DNA of 64,000 bases from Acidicapsa acidisoli (lineage in GTDB: Bacteria > Acidobacteriota > Terriglobia > Terriglobales > Acidobacteriaceae). The position numbers and the translations under genes were made by a program. The stretch spans positions 930,001 to 994,000 of the forward strand of contig NZ_JAGSYI010000001.1 in NCBI RefSeq assembly GCF_025685625.1, given 5' to 3'. Shown here one piece after another: positions 26,971 through 34,415 of this stretch; position 1 is the first letter of the stretch, and the number at the start of each line of letters is the position of its first letter. The notes beneath the pieces were generated by a model. The model was not told the DNA's origin. It made no database searches and saw only the letters and a list, made by a program, of their open reading frames with translations.

Positions 26971-27858
26971 ATGGGCAGCTTGAATCGTCGTCAGATCTTG
27001 CAGAGCGGAGTCGCGTGTACAGCGGCCGCGCTGCTCGCTCCATCTGGTTCGCTAACAGCGGAAGCACAGACATCCGCGCAGGCTGCGCCGGTGCAGCGCA
27101 AGGGCAATATTCACCAGTCCGTCGCGCGCTGGTGCTACAAACAGATTGCGCTCGACGATCTCTGCGCCGCTTCCGCTCAGATGGGGCTCAAGGGCGTCGA
27201 CTTGCTGCAGCCGGAAGAATTTGAAGTTCCCAAGCGTTACGGGCTTGTCTGCTCCATGGGTTACGCCGATGGCGGCGCGATCGACAAGGGCCTCAATCGG
27301 CTGGAGAACCACGACGCCATTGAGGCCGGGCTGCGCAAGAATGTTCCGCTGGCGGCCAAGGCCGGGGTGCCCAACGTCATCACGTTTTCCGGACTGCGGT
27401 CGGGCATGACGGACTGGGAGGGCGCGCGCAATACAATCATTGGCCTGAAGCGCCTGCGCTCCCTGATGGAAGACAATGGGGTGACTCTCTGCGTTGAGCT
27501 GCTCAACAGCAAGAAGGACCACCGCGACTACATGTGCGATCACACCAACTGGGGCGTCACAGTGATGGCGGAGGTTGGCTCCAACAACATTAAATTGCTG
27601 TACGACATCTACCACATGCAGATCATGGAAGGCGATTTGATCGCGACGATCACCGCCAATCATCAGTGGATCGGCCACTTTCACACCGGCGGCGTTCCGG
27701 GGCGGCATGAGCTGGACGATACCCAGGAAATCAACTGGGTCGGTGTGATGAAGGGAATTGCCGCGACCGGGTACAAGGGCTATGTGGCGCATGAATTTGT
27801 GCCCAGCAAAGATCCGCTGACCTCGTTGCGCCAGGCCGTCGACTTGTGCGACGTATAA
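26971..27858 (+). CDS. Exported TIM-barrel, hydroxypyruvate-isomerase-like sugar isomerase
   Basis: This 295-residue protein starts with a Tat-type signal (LNRRQILQSGVACTAAALLAPSG) after AGAAGGGG. The mature part has the AP-endonuclease-2/Hyi barrel: metal ligands are expected in LCVELLNSK (Glu), LLYDIYHMQIM (Asp, His), GHFHTGGVPGRHELDD (His) and VAHEFVPSKDP (Glu), all present. Hyi enzymes interconvert hydroxypyruvate and tartronate semialdehyde, but exported Tat forms in Acidobacteria and Planctomycetes are uncharacterised and probably act on other sugars. The gene stands alone after the S1 gene; the following two-component genes are convergent. Confidence 0.85.
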   Translation: MGSLNRRQILQSGVACTAAALLAPSGSLTAEAQTSAQAAPVQRKGNIHQSVARWCYKQIALDDLCAASAQMGLKGVDLLQPEEFEVPKRYGLVCSMGYADGGAIDKGLNRLENHDAIEAGLRKNVPLAAKAGVPNVITFSGLRSGMTDWEGARNTIIGLKRLRSLMEDNGVTLCVELLNSKKDHRDYMCDHTNWGVTVMAEVGSNNIKLLYDIYHMQIMEGDLIATITANHQWIGHFHTGGVPGRHELDDTQEINWVGVMKGIAATGYKGYVAHEFVPSKDPLTSLRQAVDLCDV

Positions 27859-27924
27859 CGATCCTGCACTGAGCGCGTTGCGTGGAGTTTGAACTTCATC
27901 GAGGGCGCTTGCCAGCTTTCTGAG

Positions 27925-29349
27925 CTAGCCCTCGACGTCGCTTGCCACCGGCAGCCGCATTTCGACGATCAGGCCGCCCTCTTTCGAGTTTCGCGCTGTG
28001 ACCGCGCCACCATGCAGGCGGATCGCACGCTCGGTGATCGCGAGACCTACGCCGTATCCGCCTGTCGAACGCTGCCTGGACAAATCGAGGCGATAAAAGG
28101 GCCGGAATATCGACTTCAGTGCCGCTTCGGGCACGCCCGGTCCGCAGTCTCTTACCTGAAGCACGGCGAAGTGAGTTCCAAGGCGATTTTCTTCGAAGAG
28201 CTGGATCTCGACGGAGGTTCCTTCGGCCGTATAGGCGATTGCGTTTCGAATGACGTTTTCAACCGCGCGCCCAAGCAGTTCGGGACTGCCCAGGACGGCT
28301 CCCGGGCCGGCTTTTTGCGGATCGCCTTGTCTGGATCCGGCAAAGCTGACGGCGCAGTTGCGGCGCTGGGCTTCGTAGTCCATATCCGGAAGCAGCTCGG
28401 CTACGACGTCGCGCAGTGAAACACGCAGCCGGTCGGGCAGCCGGGTGGAGGATTCTAGATGCGAGAGACTCAGCAACTGGCCGATCAGGGAATTCAACCG
28501 CCCGGTTTCGCGCTCGATGCGGTCGAGCTGATCCTCCATGCCCGGTTGCGCTTCTTCACGGGCCAATTCGAGCGCCACGCTCAGGCGCGCCAGCGGGGAT
28601 CGCAGTTCATGGGAGACGTCCCGAAGCAGAAGTTTCTGCGCATCCACCAGCGACTCCAGCCGATCCGCCATCTCGTTGAAGTCGTAGACCAGCCCCCACA
28701 ACTCGTCGCCTGTTTTGCGATTTGCCTTCCCTTTAGGCCATTTCGCGCGGGCGCGCAGGTTTCCCGCCGCTAACTGGCGCGCCGCCTCCCGCAGCGAGCC
28801 AATCGGGCGGGTGATCACCATCGTAATACCAAAAGTGACGAGCACCGAGACAATCAGGCTTATCAGCAGCCTCGGCAGCATCTCCCGATACGGTATGTAA
28901 ACCTCTTTGGGATACGTGCCACGCAGCAGATAAGCAAATTTCTGCCCGTGCGCATCCTTGACCTCGATGCCTTCCAGATAGCCCGCATCGCGCCGCTCGC
29001 CAAGCAGGTAGCCGTCTTTGTGAAGCTTCGCCACTTCGGGCGCATAAACCTTCGCATCGACTGACTGGCAGAGTGCGTTGCCTCCCGCATCGAAGAGGAT
29101 CGCGGGCTGATCGGCCGGACCTGGCCCTTCCAGAGGAAATGTGTTCGGAACTGCGAGAAGGGCCTGACAACCGCCTTTGCTGTACGCGGCTACCGACCGC
29201 TCGGCGTTCGACTCCATCATCCCGAACATCGAGGTATAGACAATTTCGTTCGATTCAAACTGATGCGCCAGAATGAAGATGGTGCAGATCAGGATCAGGA
29301 ACTCGGTGAGCCAGAAAGAGAGAAATATCTTGGTAAACGTGCTTCGCAT
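27925..29349 (-). CDS. Sensor histidine kinase, CpxA-like
   Basis: This 474-residue kinase has membrane segments at 8-28 and 158-180 enclosing a periplasmic sensor domain of about 130 residues, a HAMP domain (181-235), the phospho-acceptor H247 in LRDVSHELRSPLARLS, and an HATPase domain with N box (ENVIRNAIAY), G1 (VRDCGPGVP) and G2 (STGGYGVGLAI). The layout and the order with the response regulator match the CpxA envelope-stress family, which senses misfolded envelope proteins. The start lies inside the end of the response regulator cassette, 5 bases after its stop, so the two are one operon. The ligand of the sensor domain is unknown. Confidence 0.92.
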   Translation of the reverse strand: MRSTFTKIFLSFWLTEFLILICTIFILAHQFESNEIVYTSMFGMMESNAERSVAAYSKGGCQALLAVPNTFPLEGPGPADQPAILFDAGGNALCQSVDAKVYAPEVAKLHKDGYLLGERRDAGYLEGIEVKDAHGQKFAYLLRGTYPKEVYIPYREMLPRLLISLIVSVLVTFGITMVITRPIGSLREAARQLAAGNLRARAKWPKGKANRKTGDELWGLVYDFNEMADRLESLVDAQKLLLRDVSHELRSPLARLSVALELAREEAQPGMEDQLDRIERETGRLNSLIGQLLSLSHLESSTRLPDRLRVSLRDVVAELLPDMDYEAQRRNCAVSFAGSRQGDPQKAGPGAVLGSPELLGRAVENVIRNAIAYTAEGTSVEIQLFEENRLGTHFAVLQVRDCGPGVPEAALKSIFRPFYRLDLSRQRSTGGYGVGLAITERAIRLHGGAVTARNSKEGGLIVEMRLPVASDVEG

Positions 29350-29354
29350 CCCGG

Positions 29355-30128
29355 TCAGATCTCCCGGCCTGCTGGAATGGATGGATCGGGCGAGGCTGAG
29401 GATGCCGGCGGATGTGCGGCAGCACCCGAAACCGGGACGGCCAACTGATAGCCGACGGAGCGGATGGTCTTGATCTGGTCGCCAAGCTCGGCGGCGTCGT
29501 CCAGCTTGCGGCGCAGACGGCTCACATGCATGTCCAAGCTGCGATCAAAAGGATTGAATTTCCGCTCGAGTACCAGCTCGGTGAGATGTTCGCGGGTGAG
29601 GATCTGCCCTGGAGAGCCCATCAATGCCCCGAGCAATTCAAATTCCACGTTGGTCAGATCCAGCTCGACCCCGTTGCAGGTGGCGGTTCGCGCACCGCTG
29701 TCCAACTCGATGCCCCCGACGGAGAGATGCTTGATGCAGGTCTTGCCGCCAATGGCTGTTTTGTTTGCGGCAGAACGGCGCAGAATTGCCCGGATTCGCG
29801 CCAGTAACTCCCGGGGATTGAAAGGTTTGGGCAGATAATCGTCGGCGCCGATCTCGAGACCCACGATGCGATCGATGTCCTCGCCGCGCGCTGTCAGGAG
29901 CAGTACGCTTACCTGCGAGCTGGTGCGCAGCCTGCGCAAAACTTCGAATCCGTCGAGGCCCGGCAACATCACATCGAGCAGAACCATTGAGAAGTCGCCG
30001 GTGAGAGCCCGGTGCAGGCCGAGTTCGCCGTTGTGCTCGGCGGTTACTGCGAATCCGTGACGCGCGAGATAGGCCTCGAGCATCGAGCACAATTCGACGT
30101 CATCATCAATGAGCAGTACGGGGTCCAC
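29355..30128 (-). CDS. OmpR-family response regulator, CpxR-like
   Basis: The start is set at GTG 30128, preceded by GAGGAAA with a 6-base gap; the frame is open for 36 more codons upstream but these lack receiver features. The 257-residue protein has an acidic pocket (LLIDDD, D8-D10), the phospho-acceptor D52 (LLDVMLPG), T79 and K101 (LPKPF), and a C-terminal winged helix (SVGGIELDSGARTAT ... LTNVEFELLGALM ... HVSRLRRKLDDA). It is transcribed first in the pair with the CpxA-like kinase. Direct repeats of the CpxR/OmpR type lie 90-140 bases upstream of the start, consistent with autoregulation. Confidence 0.92.
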   Translation of the reverse strand: MDPVLLIDDDVELCSMLEAYLARHGFAVTAEHNGELGLHRALTGDFSMVLLDVMLPGLDGFEVLRRLRTSSQVSVLLLTARGEDIDRIVGLEIGADDYLPKPFNPRELLARIRAILRRSAANKTAIGGKTCIKHLSVGGIELDSGARTATCNGVELDLTNVEFELLGALMGSPGQILTREHLTELVLERKFNPFDRSLDMHVSRLRRKLDDAAELGDQIKTIRSVGYQLAVPVSGAAAHPPASSASPDPSIPAGREI

Positions 30129-30217
30129 GGGATTTCCTCGGGGCCGACGGTCGCGCTTAACTCCTGCGCGTGCATCGGCCACAATCTCCGTTGTACTCCA
30201 AAGAGCCGGTCTTCGCC

Positions 30218-30264
30218 GTAACGATTTGTAACACACGACTTATCACGCTTTGACACTTCTTTAC
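30218..30264. promoter_or_regulatory. Two OmpR/CpxR-type direct-repeat boxes upstream of the response regulator
   Basis: On the plus strand GTAAC-gattt-GTAAC (30218-30232) is a perfect 5-base repeat at 10-base spacing. On the minus strand GTAAA-N5-GTCAA (30264 to 30250) differs by one base from the enterobacterial CpxR box GTAAA-N5-GTAAA. They lie between the response regulator (minus) and the sigma-factor gene (plus). Binding by the neighbouring regulator is inferred. Confidence 0.45.
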
Positions 30265-30361
30265 GATTCGTGACGCATTATGACCGCACGCACTCCGGGT
30301 GGGTGATGTCATAGCAGATAAGGCAGCGACCAACAGAGTTCTTGCAAGCACGTCTTCTGCC

Positions 30362-30446
30362 TGGGAGCGGCGCCAGCTGGAAACAATCCGGGTGCCGTGA
30401 ACCGCGAGTCTCATGGACCAGGCACCGCTCCCATTTGCATTGTTTC
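30362..30446 (+). promoter_or_regulatory. Structured leader with interleaved inverted repeats before the sigma-factor gene
   Basis: Arm A TGGGAGCGGCGCC (30362-30374) pairs with A' GGCACCGCTCCCA (30421-30433), 12 of 13 bases. Arm B GAAACAAT (30380-30387) pairs perfectly with B' ATTGTTTC (30439-30446). The order A-B-A'-B' means either a pseudoknot or two exclusive folds. It ends 35 bases before the sigma-factor ATG. Function is unproven, and transcription through it is assumed. Confidence 0.4.
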
Positions 30447-30481
30447 AACAGAAGACCCGCAAACCGGCAAGGAGAGCTTCG

Positions 30482-31096
30482 ATGAATACGGGAAGTACCG
30501 AACTGGTGCAACTTTGCCTGGACGGCGACGACAACGCCTGGGCCAAACTGGTAGAGGAATACCGCGGCCTGGTTTACAGCATCTGCTATCTCTTCTGCGG
30601 CTCCACGCAGGATGCCGAGGATCTGGTACAGGATACGTTTCTCAAAATCTGGATGAACCTGGCCAGCTACGATCCCTCCCGCGGCGAACTCAAAGGATGG
30701 ATCGCAACCGTCACCCGGAACCAGCGCGTCGATCGTTTTCGGCGCAGCGGCCAGGAGCGCCGCACTGATTCCATCGATTCGGTGATGACAACCGGCGGCC
30801 AGTGGGATCAGACCAACGCAATGCCTCTGGCTCAGCGCATTCCGGATACGCGCCCCACGCCGCATGACGTTGCTGTAACCAGCGAAGTGACGGCTATCGT
30901 AAGCAAGGCTGTCGACAGGATCTCGCCGGAGATGCGAGAAGTGGTCACCATGCGCTTTGTTCAAGGGCTGGATAATCAGGAGATCGCCCACCGTCTGCGT
31001 ATTCCGGAAGGCACGGTGAAATCCCGCACCAATCGCGGGCGCGCCCAGTTGGTATCTCTGCTTAGCCCGATGCGGACTGCCCTTGGCGCGGCCTGA
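30482..31096 (+). CDS. ECF-type RNA polymerase sigma factor
   Basis: The start is the ATG at 30482, preceded by AAGGAGA with a 6-base spacer. The 204-residue protein has sigma region 2 (VEEYRGLVYSICYLFCG ... DAEDLVQDTFLKIWMNL, about 25-90) with a WIATVTRNQRVDRFRR end, a linker of about 50 residues, and sigma region 4 (SPEMREVVTMRFVQGLDNQE, IAHRLRIPEGTVKSRTNRGR). It would redirect RNA polymerase to a small regulon. No anti-sigma gene follows; the next gene is an MFS carrier. It is divergent from the CpxR-like regulator and its leader contains interleaved inverted repeats. Confidence 0.9.
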   Translation: MNTGSTELVQLCLDGDDNAWAKLVEEYRGLVYSICYLFCGSTQDAEDLVQDTFLKIWMNLASYDPSRGELKGWIATVTRNQRVDRFRRSGQERRTDSIDSVMTTGGQWDQTNAMPLAQRIPDTRPTPHDVAVTSEVTAIVSKAVDRISPEMREVVTMRFVQGLDNQEIAHRLRIPEGTVKSRTNRGRAQLVSLLSPMRTALGAA

Positions 31097-31137
31097 CCGC
31101 CTCATAGTGCGAGAGATGCGCGCAATGGCTTGTGTAG

Positions 31138-31174
31138 GATGGGAAGGTCGCGTGGACGATGCGATCTTCCCATC
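31138..31174 (+). promoter_or_regulatory. 14-bp hairpin abutting the MFS start codon
   Basis: GATGGGAAGGTCGC (31138-31151) pairs with GCGATCTTCCCATC (31161-31174) with one G-U pair and a 9-base loop. It ends 3 bases before the ATG at 31178. It may terminate the sigma-factor transcript, or hide the only purine-rich stretch (GGGAAGG) that could recruit ribosomes for the carrier gene. Confidence 0.5.
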
Positions 31175-31177
31175 CCA

Positions 31178-32506
31178 ATGGCCACACTTCCTCTCACTCG
31201 GTCTGCAAATCCGTCGCGCCGATGGCGCATCGCCTGGCTGCTCGGCCTGGGCGTGCTGGTCAACTACTTCGACCGTGTGAATCTGTCGGTCTCGCAGGCG
31301 GCGCTTTACACAACCTTCGGAATCTCCAGTGTTACCTTCGGTTACCTTTCCGGAGCCTACAACTGGACCTACGCGATGTGCCAACTGCCCATCGGTGTGA
31401 TTCTGGACAAGTTCGGAATTCGCCGCGTGGGCCGTGTCAGCACCTTTCTGTGGAGCATCGCGTCTTTTGCCGCAGCCATTTCACCCAGCGTTGGCGGACT
31501 CTTTGGTGCACGTCTTCTGCTCGGAGTCGGGGAAGCGCCGACCTTCCCGGCGAATGCCAAAGCTATCGGCCGCTGGTTTCCGCCACAGGAACGCAGCTTC
31601 GCCACTTCCCTCTTCGACTCGGCAGCCAAATTTTCCTCGGCGATTGGCGTCCCGGTGATTGGCCTGCTGCTGCTCCGGATCGGCTGGCGCTGGAGCTTCG
31701 CGGTTACCGGCCTCATCAGCTTCCTATACTTTCTTCTCTTCAGCCGCATTTATCGCGATCCGCAGGACGACCCGGAGCTGACAGAAGCAGAACTGGACTA
31801 TATCGAACACGGCTCTATAACTTTGGAGCAAGGCGTTGCCGCGCTGGCCACACACCAGAAACCAGCCGTGGAAGATCCACCTGTGCCGCTGTGGACGCTG
31901 ATGCGCCAGCCCAAGGTGCTGGGGATGGTCCTCGGCTTCGGCTCGTATAACTACGTTTTCTATCTGCTGCTGACGTGGCTGCCAGGCTATCTATCGATCC
32001 AGCTTCACCTCGACCTGATGCACTCGTTTTTGTACACCGGCTTTCCCTGGCTTGTAGCGACCTTTGCCGACCTGTGCATCGGCGGCCTGCTGGCCGATGC
32101 GCTCATCCAGCGCGGGTGGAATAGCAGCCGCGTGCGAAAGACCATCCTGGTTGGCGGGACGGCCTGCGGGCTGGGCATTTTGGGCGCGGCCAACGTTCAT
32201 AGCCCGCTGCCCGCGCTGCTCTGGATCAGCCTTTCCATCGGCGGATTGTCGGCCGCATCGGCTATCGGCTGGTCGATTCCGTCGCTGATTACTCCGCGCA
32301 ACTCGGTGGGAAGCGTGGGCGGGATTATCAACTTCTCCAACCAGATATCGGGCATCTCGGCACCGATTGTTACGGGCTATCTCGTCCAGTCCATGCATTC
32401 GTTCGCATGGGCGTTTGGAGTTTCCGCAATCTATCTGGTCATCGGAATTACTGCATATCTGGTCCTGCTTGGCCGTATCGAACCGATGTTCCCAGAGAGC
32501 CTCTGA
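31178..32506 (+). CDS. MFS transporter, anion:cation symporter (hexuronate/glucarate) type
   Basis: The preferred start is ATG 31178 (MATLPLTRSANPSRRWRIAW), giving 442 residues and about 12 membrane segments; a TTG at 31130 would add 16 polar residues. Features of the ACS branch are visible: VNYFDRVNLSVSQAAL in helix 1, YAMCQLPIGVILDKFGIRRV after helix 2, GEAPTFPANAKAIGRWFPPQERSFATSLFDSAAKFSSAIG (helices 4-5) and GSVGGIINFSNQISGI near the end. Such carriers import sugar acids or other organic anions with protons. The start lies at the foot of a strong hairpin and lacks a normal ribosome site. Convergent with the gene at 32518, 11 bases apart. Confidence 0.87.
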   Translation: MATLPLTRSANPSRRWRIAWLLGLGVLVNYFDRVNLSVSQAALYTTFGISSVTFGYLSGAYNWTYAMCQLPIGVILDKFGIRRVGRVSTFLWSIASFAAAISPSVGGLFGARLLLGVGEAPTFPANAKAIGRWFPPQERSFATSLFDSAAKFSSAIGVPVIGLLLLRIGWRWSFAVTGLISFLYFLLFSRIYRDPQDDPELTEAELDYIEHGSITLEQGVAALATHQKPAVEDPPVPLWTLMRQPKVLGMVLGFGSYNYVFYLLLTWLPGYLSIQLHLDLMHSFLYTGFPWLVATFADLCIGGLLADALIQRGWNSSRVRKTILVGGTACGLGILGAANVHSPLPALLWISLSIGGLSAASAIGWSIPSLITPRNSVGSVGGIINFSNQISGISAPIVTGYLVQSMHSFAWAFGVSAIYLVIGITAYLVLLGRIEPMFPESL

Positions 32507-32517
32507 CGCTGTCTGAG

Positions 32518-33576
32518 TTATCTGGCAGCGTAGTGCTTTGTGGCTTCAGTCCTCGTGTTGGTCACGTCGAAGCTGCCATCCGGGCTCGCTGTCAGTTCGA
32601 GGGAATGTCCGGCATCTGGCCCCTGGGGGTTGGCGATGTATTGTTCCGCGGTGTTGTTGATGGGTCCGCCCTCTTCCGAGAAATGAAGCTGCCAGAGCGT
32701 CTCAAGGCCCGGCGCAGACTTGATCGTCTGGAGAACTGGCGTCGATCCACCCTTTGTAGCGCCGTTATCCATGATCGCGACCCGCGCATGAATCGCGTCC
32801 ACCAGCGCCGGGCTCGAGCTCTGATTCCAGCCGTGATGGGAGACGATATAAATATCGACGTGTCCGAGCCTGTTGTTCGGGCACATCAACTGCATTTCCT
32901 TGTCCCAGGTGAGGTCGCCCAGGTCGAGCAGCTTCAGCTTGCCAAAGTTGATTTCAATCCCCAGCGAGCGCGAGTTCTCCGTCTGATCTGCGGGCCTGAC
33001 TTCGGAGCTGGCGCAATAGGAGTTTGCCTCGCCGCCGCCAGGCAGAGGCTTGCCGATCAGGTTCCCATCCTGGCTGATTACGGTGGCCGTGAAGCCCTTA
33101 ATAGGCAATACATCGCCCGGCTTTGGATGAATGACCTTGTACTTTCCGGTCGCCAGCGCCTGCTGATAGAGGGCGTAATCCTTCTCGGTAATTCCCTTGT
33201 CAAGCTCGCGATTCGGCCCGTGATCGAGGAAGGTTCCGACTGGAATGCGCTCTAACAGCTGCGGTATTCCTCCGGCATGATCGACGTGATAATGCGTCAG
33301 CAGCACATAGTCGATCTTGCTGATACCCGCCTCTTTTGCCGCTGCGACAATGCGGTCCGCATCGCGGCCGTTGTTGCCCGGCCAGCCCGTGTCAACCAGA
33401 AGCGACTGGCCCGCCGGAGTAACAAAGAGCGTCGACTGGCCACCCTCAACATCAATGAAGTAGACCCGCAGCTTACCTCCGGCTGGCGCGGCCTGAGCCG
33501 TTACCGCCGAAGTCATACATCCAGCAATCAAAACAACCGCAACGAAACTTATCGACTTGTGCAACCAGGATTTCAC
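32518..33576 (-). CDS. Exported metallo-beta-lactamase-fold hydrolase (ComEC/Rec2-domain-like)
   Basis: The start is set at GTG 33576, with AGGAG 7 bases upstream; an ATG 24 bases earlier (33600) lacks this. The 352-residue protein has a signal (VKSWLHKSISFVAVVLIAGCMTSAVTAQA) that contains a possible lipobox (LIAGC), so it may be a lipoprotein. The mature part shows the MBL core FIDVEGGQSTLFV, SLLVDTG, LLTHYHVDHAGGI (the HxHxDH zinc motif), LLDLGDLTWDKE and IYIVSHHGWNQSSS, the last as in the ComEC/Rec2-type branch. It probably hydrolyses phosphodiester or other esters outside the cytoplasm; the substrate is unknown. It lies 41 bases after the SDR gene on the same strand. Confidence 0.87.
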   Translation of the reverse strand: MKSWLHKSISFVAVVLIAGCMTSAVTAQAAPAGGKLRVYFIDVEGGQSTLFVTPAGQSLLVDTGWPGNNGRDADRIVAAAKEAGISKIDYVLLTHYHVDHAGGIPQLLERIPVGTFLDHGPNRELDKGITEKDYALYQQALATGKYKVIHPKPGDVLPIKGFTATVISQDGNLIGKPLPGGGEANSYCASSEVRPADQTENSRSLGIEINFGKLKLLDLGDLTWDKEMQLMCPNNRLGHVDIYIVSHHGWNQSSSPALVDAIHARVAIMDNGATKGGSTPVLQTIKSAPGLETLWQLHFSEEGGPINNTAEQYIANPQGPDAGHSLELTASPDGSFDVTNTRTEATKHYAAR

Positions 33577-33617
33577 GCCGAATCTCCTCTTGTATCTCAT
33601 AGTTCAAATAGTGCTAG

Positions 33618-34415
33618 CTATGTTGTTTTTGACCTTGCGGTAGCGCGGGTTGCGCCGGTCGATACGCCGCCATCCACCAGCAGCGTTTGCCCAGTAACGT
33701 ACCGGCTTGACTCGGAGGCGAGAAATACAATCGCGCCATCCAGATCGTGCGGCTCGCCGTGACGCTTCAGCGGAATGCGGTCCATCAGATACTCCACCCA
33801 CTCGCGGTCTTCGTAGAGAATCTTGTTCTGCTCGGTCTTGAACCACCCCGGCGCGAGACAGTTCACGGTGATGCCGTACTTGCCCCAGTCATCGGCCAGG
33901 CTCATCGTCAATTGCTTGATGCCGCCGCGGCTGGCGCAATACGGACCAAGCCCCGCAAAGCCGGCGACGCTCGTGACCGAACCGATATTGATGATGCGGC
34001 CGTAGCCATGCGGCACCATGCCGCGTGCGATCTGCTGCGCGACAAAGAAGCTGCCGCGCAGATTGGTATCGAGCACCAGATTCCAGTCGTCCCAACTGAC
34101 GTCGAGCGCCGGCTTGCGCACGTTGCATCCCGCATTGTTGACGAGGATATGCACTTGTTCGCAGGCTGCGTTTACTGCCTCTGCCATGCGCAGGATGCTG
34201 CCGTGGTCGCGAACATCCAGTTCCAGCGGCAATGCCTTATGGCCCAGCGATTCGATCTCAGACACAAATGGCGCGAGATCGTCGATGCGACGGCTGGTAA
34301 CGATCAGGTCTGCGCCAGCCTTTGCCAGTGCGCGCCCGAAATATTGGCCCAGTCCGCGGCTTGCGCCTGTGACCACTGCCGTTTGCCCGGTGAGATCAAA
34401 GAGAGGATTCGTCAT
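33618..34415 (-). CDS. Short-chain dehydrogenase/reductase (gluconate-5-dehydrogenase-like)
   Basis: This 265-residue protein has the classic SDR cofactor motif TGASRGLG (16-23), NNAG (93-96), NIGSVTS (catalytic Ser near 146) and PYCASRGG with Y159. The lysine normally four positions after the tyrosine is arginine (R163, codon CGC). The rest (LSADDWGKYGITVNCLAPGWFKTE-like region, VTGQTLLVDGG) is normal. It would oxidise or reduce a sugar acid or polyol with NAD(P). The ATG overlaps the stop of the upstream zinc dehydrogenase by 4 bases, so the two form one unit, probably for sequential steps on one substrate. The K-to-R change may be a subfamily trait or lower activity. Confidence 0.88.
   Translation of the reverse strand: MTNPLFDLTGQTAVVTGASRGLGQYFGRALAKAGADLIVTSRRIDDLAPFVSEIESLGHKALPLELDVRDHGSILRMAEAVNAACEQVHILVNNAGCNVRKPALDVSWDDWNLVLDTNLRGSFFVAQQIARGMVPHGYGRIINIGSVTSVAGFAGLGPYCASRGGIKQLTMSLADDWGKYGITVNCLAPGWFKTEQNKILYEDREWVEYLMDRIPLKRHGEPHDLDGAIVFLASESSRYVTGQTLLVDGGVSTGATRATARSKTT

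Larger units (their letters stand above)
30129..30481. other. 353-bp divergent region between response regulator and sigma factor
   Basis: The region holds no gene. It contains the two OmpR-type boxes (30218-30264) and, nearer the sigma gene, the interleaved inverted repeats at 30362-30446. The first 90 bases next to the response regulator show only its ribosome site and an unremarkable upstream open frame. Confidence 0.5.
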
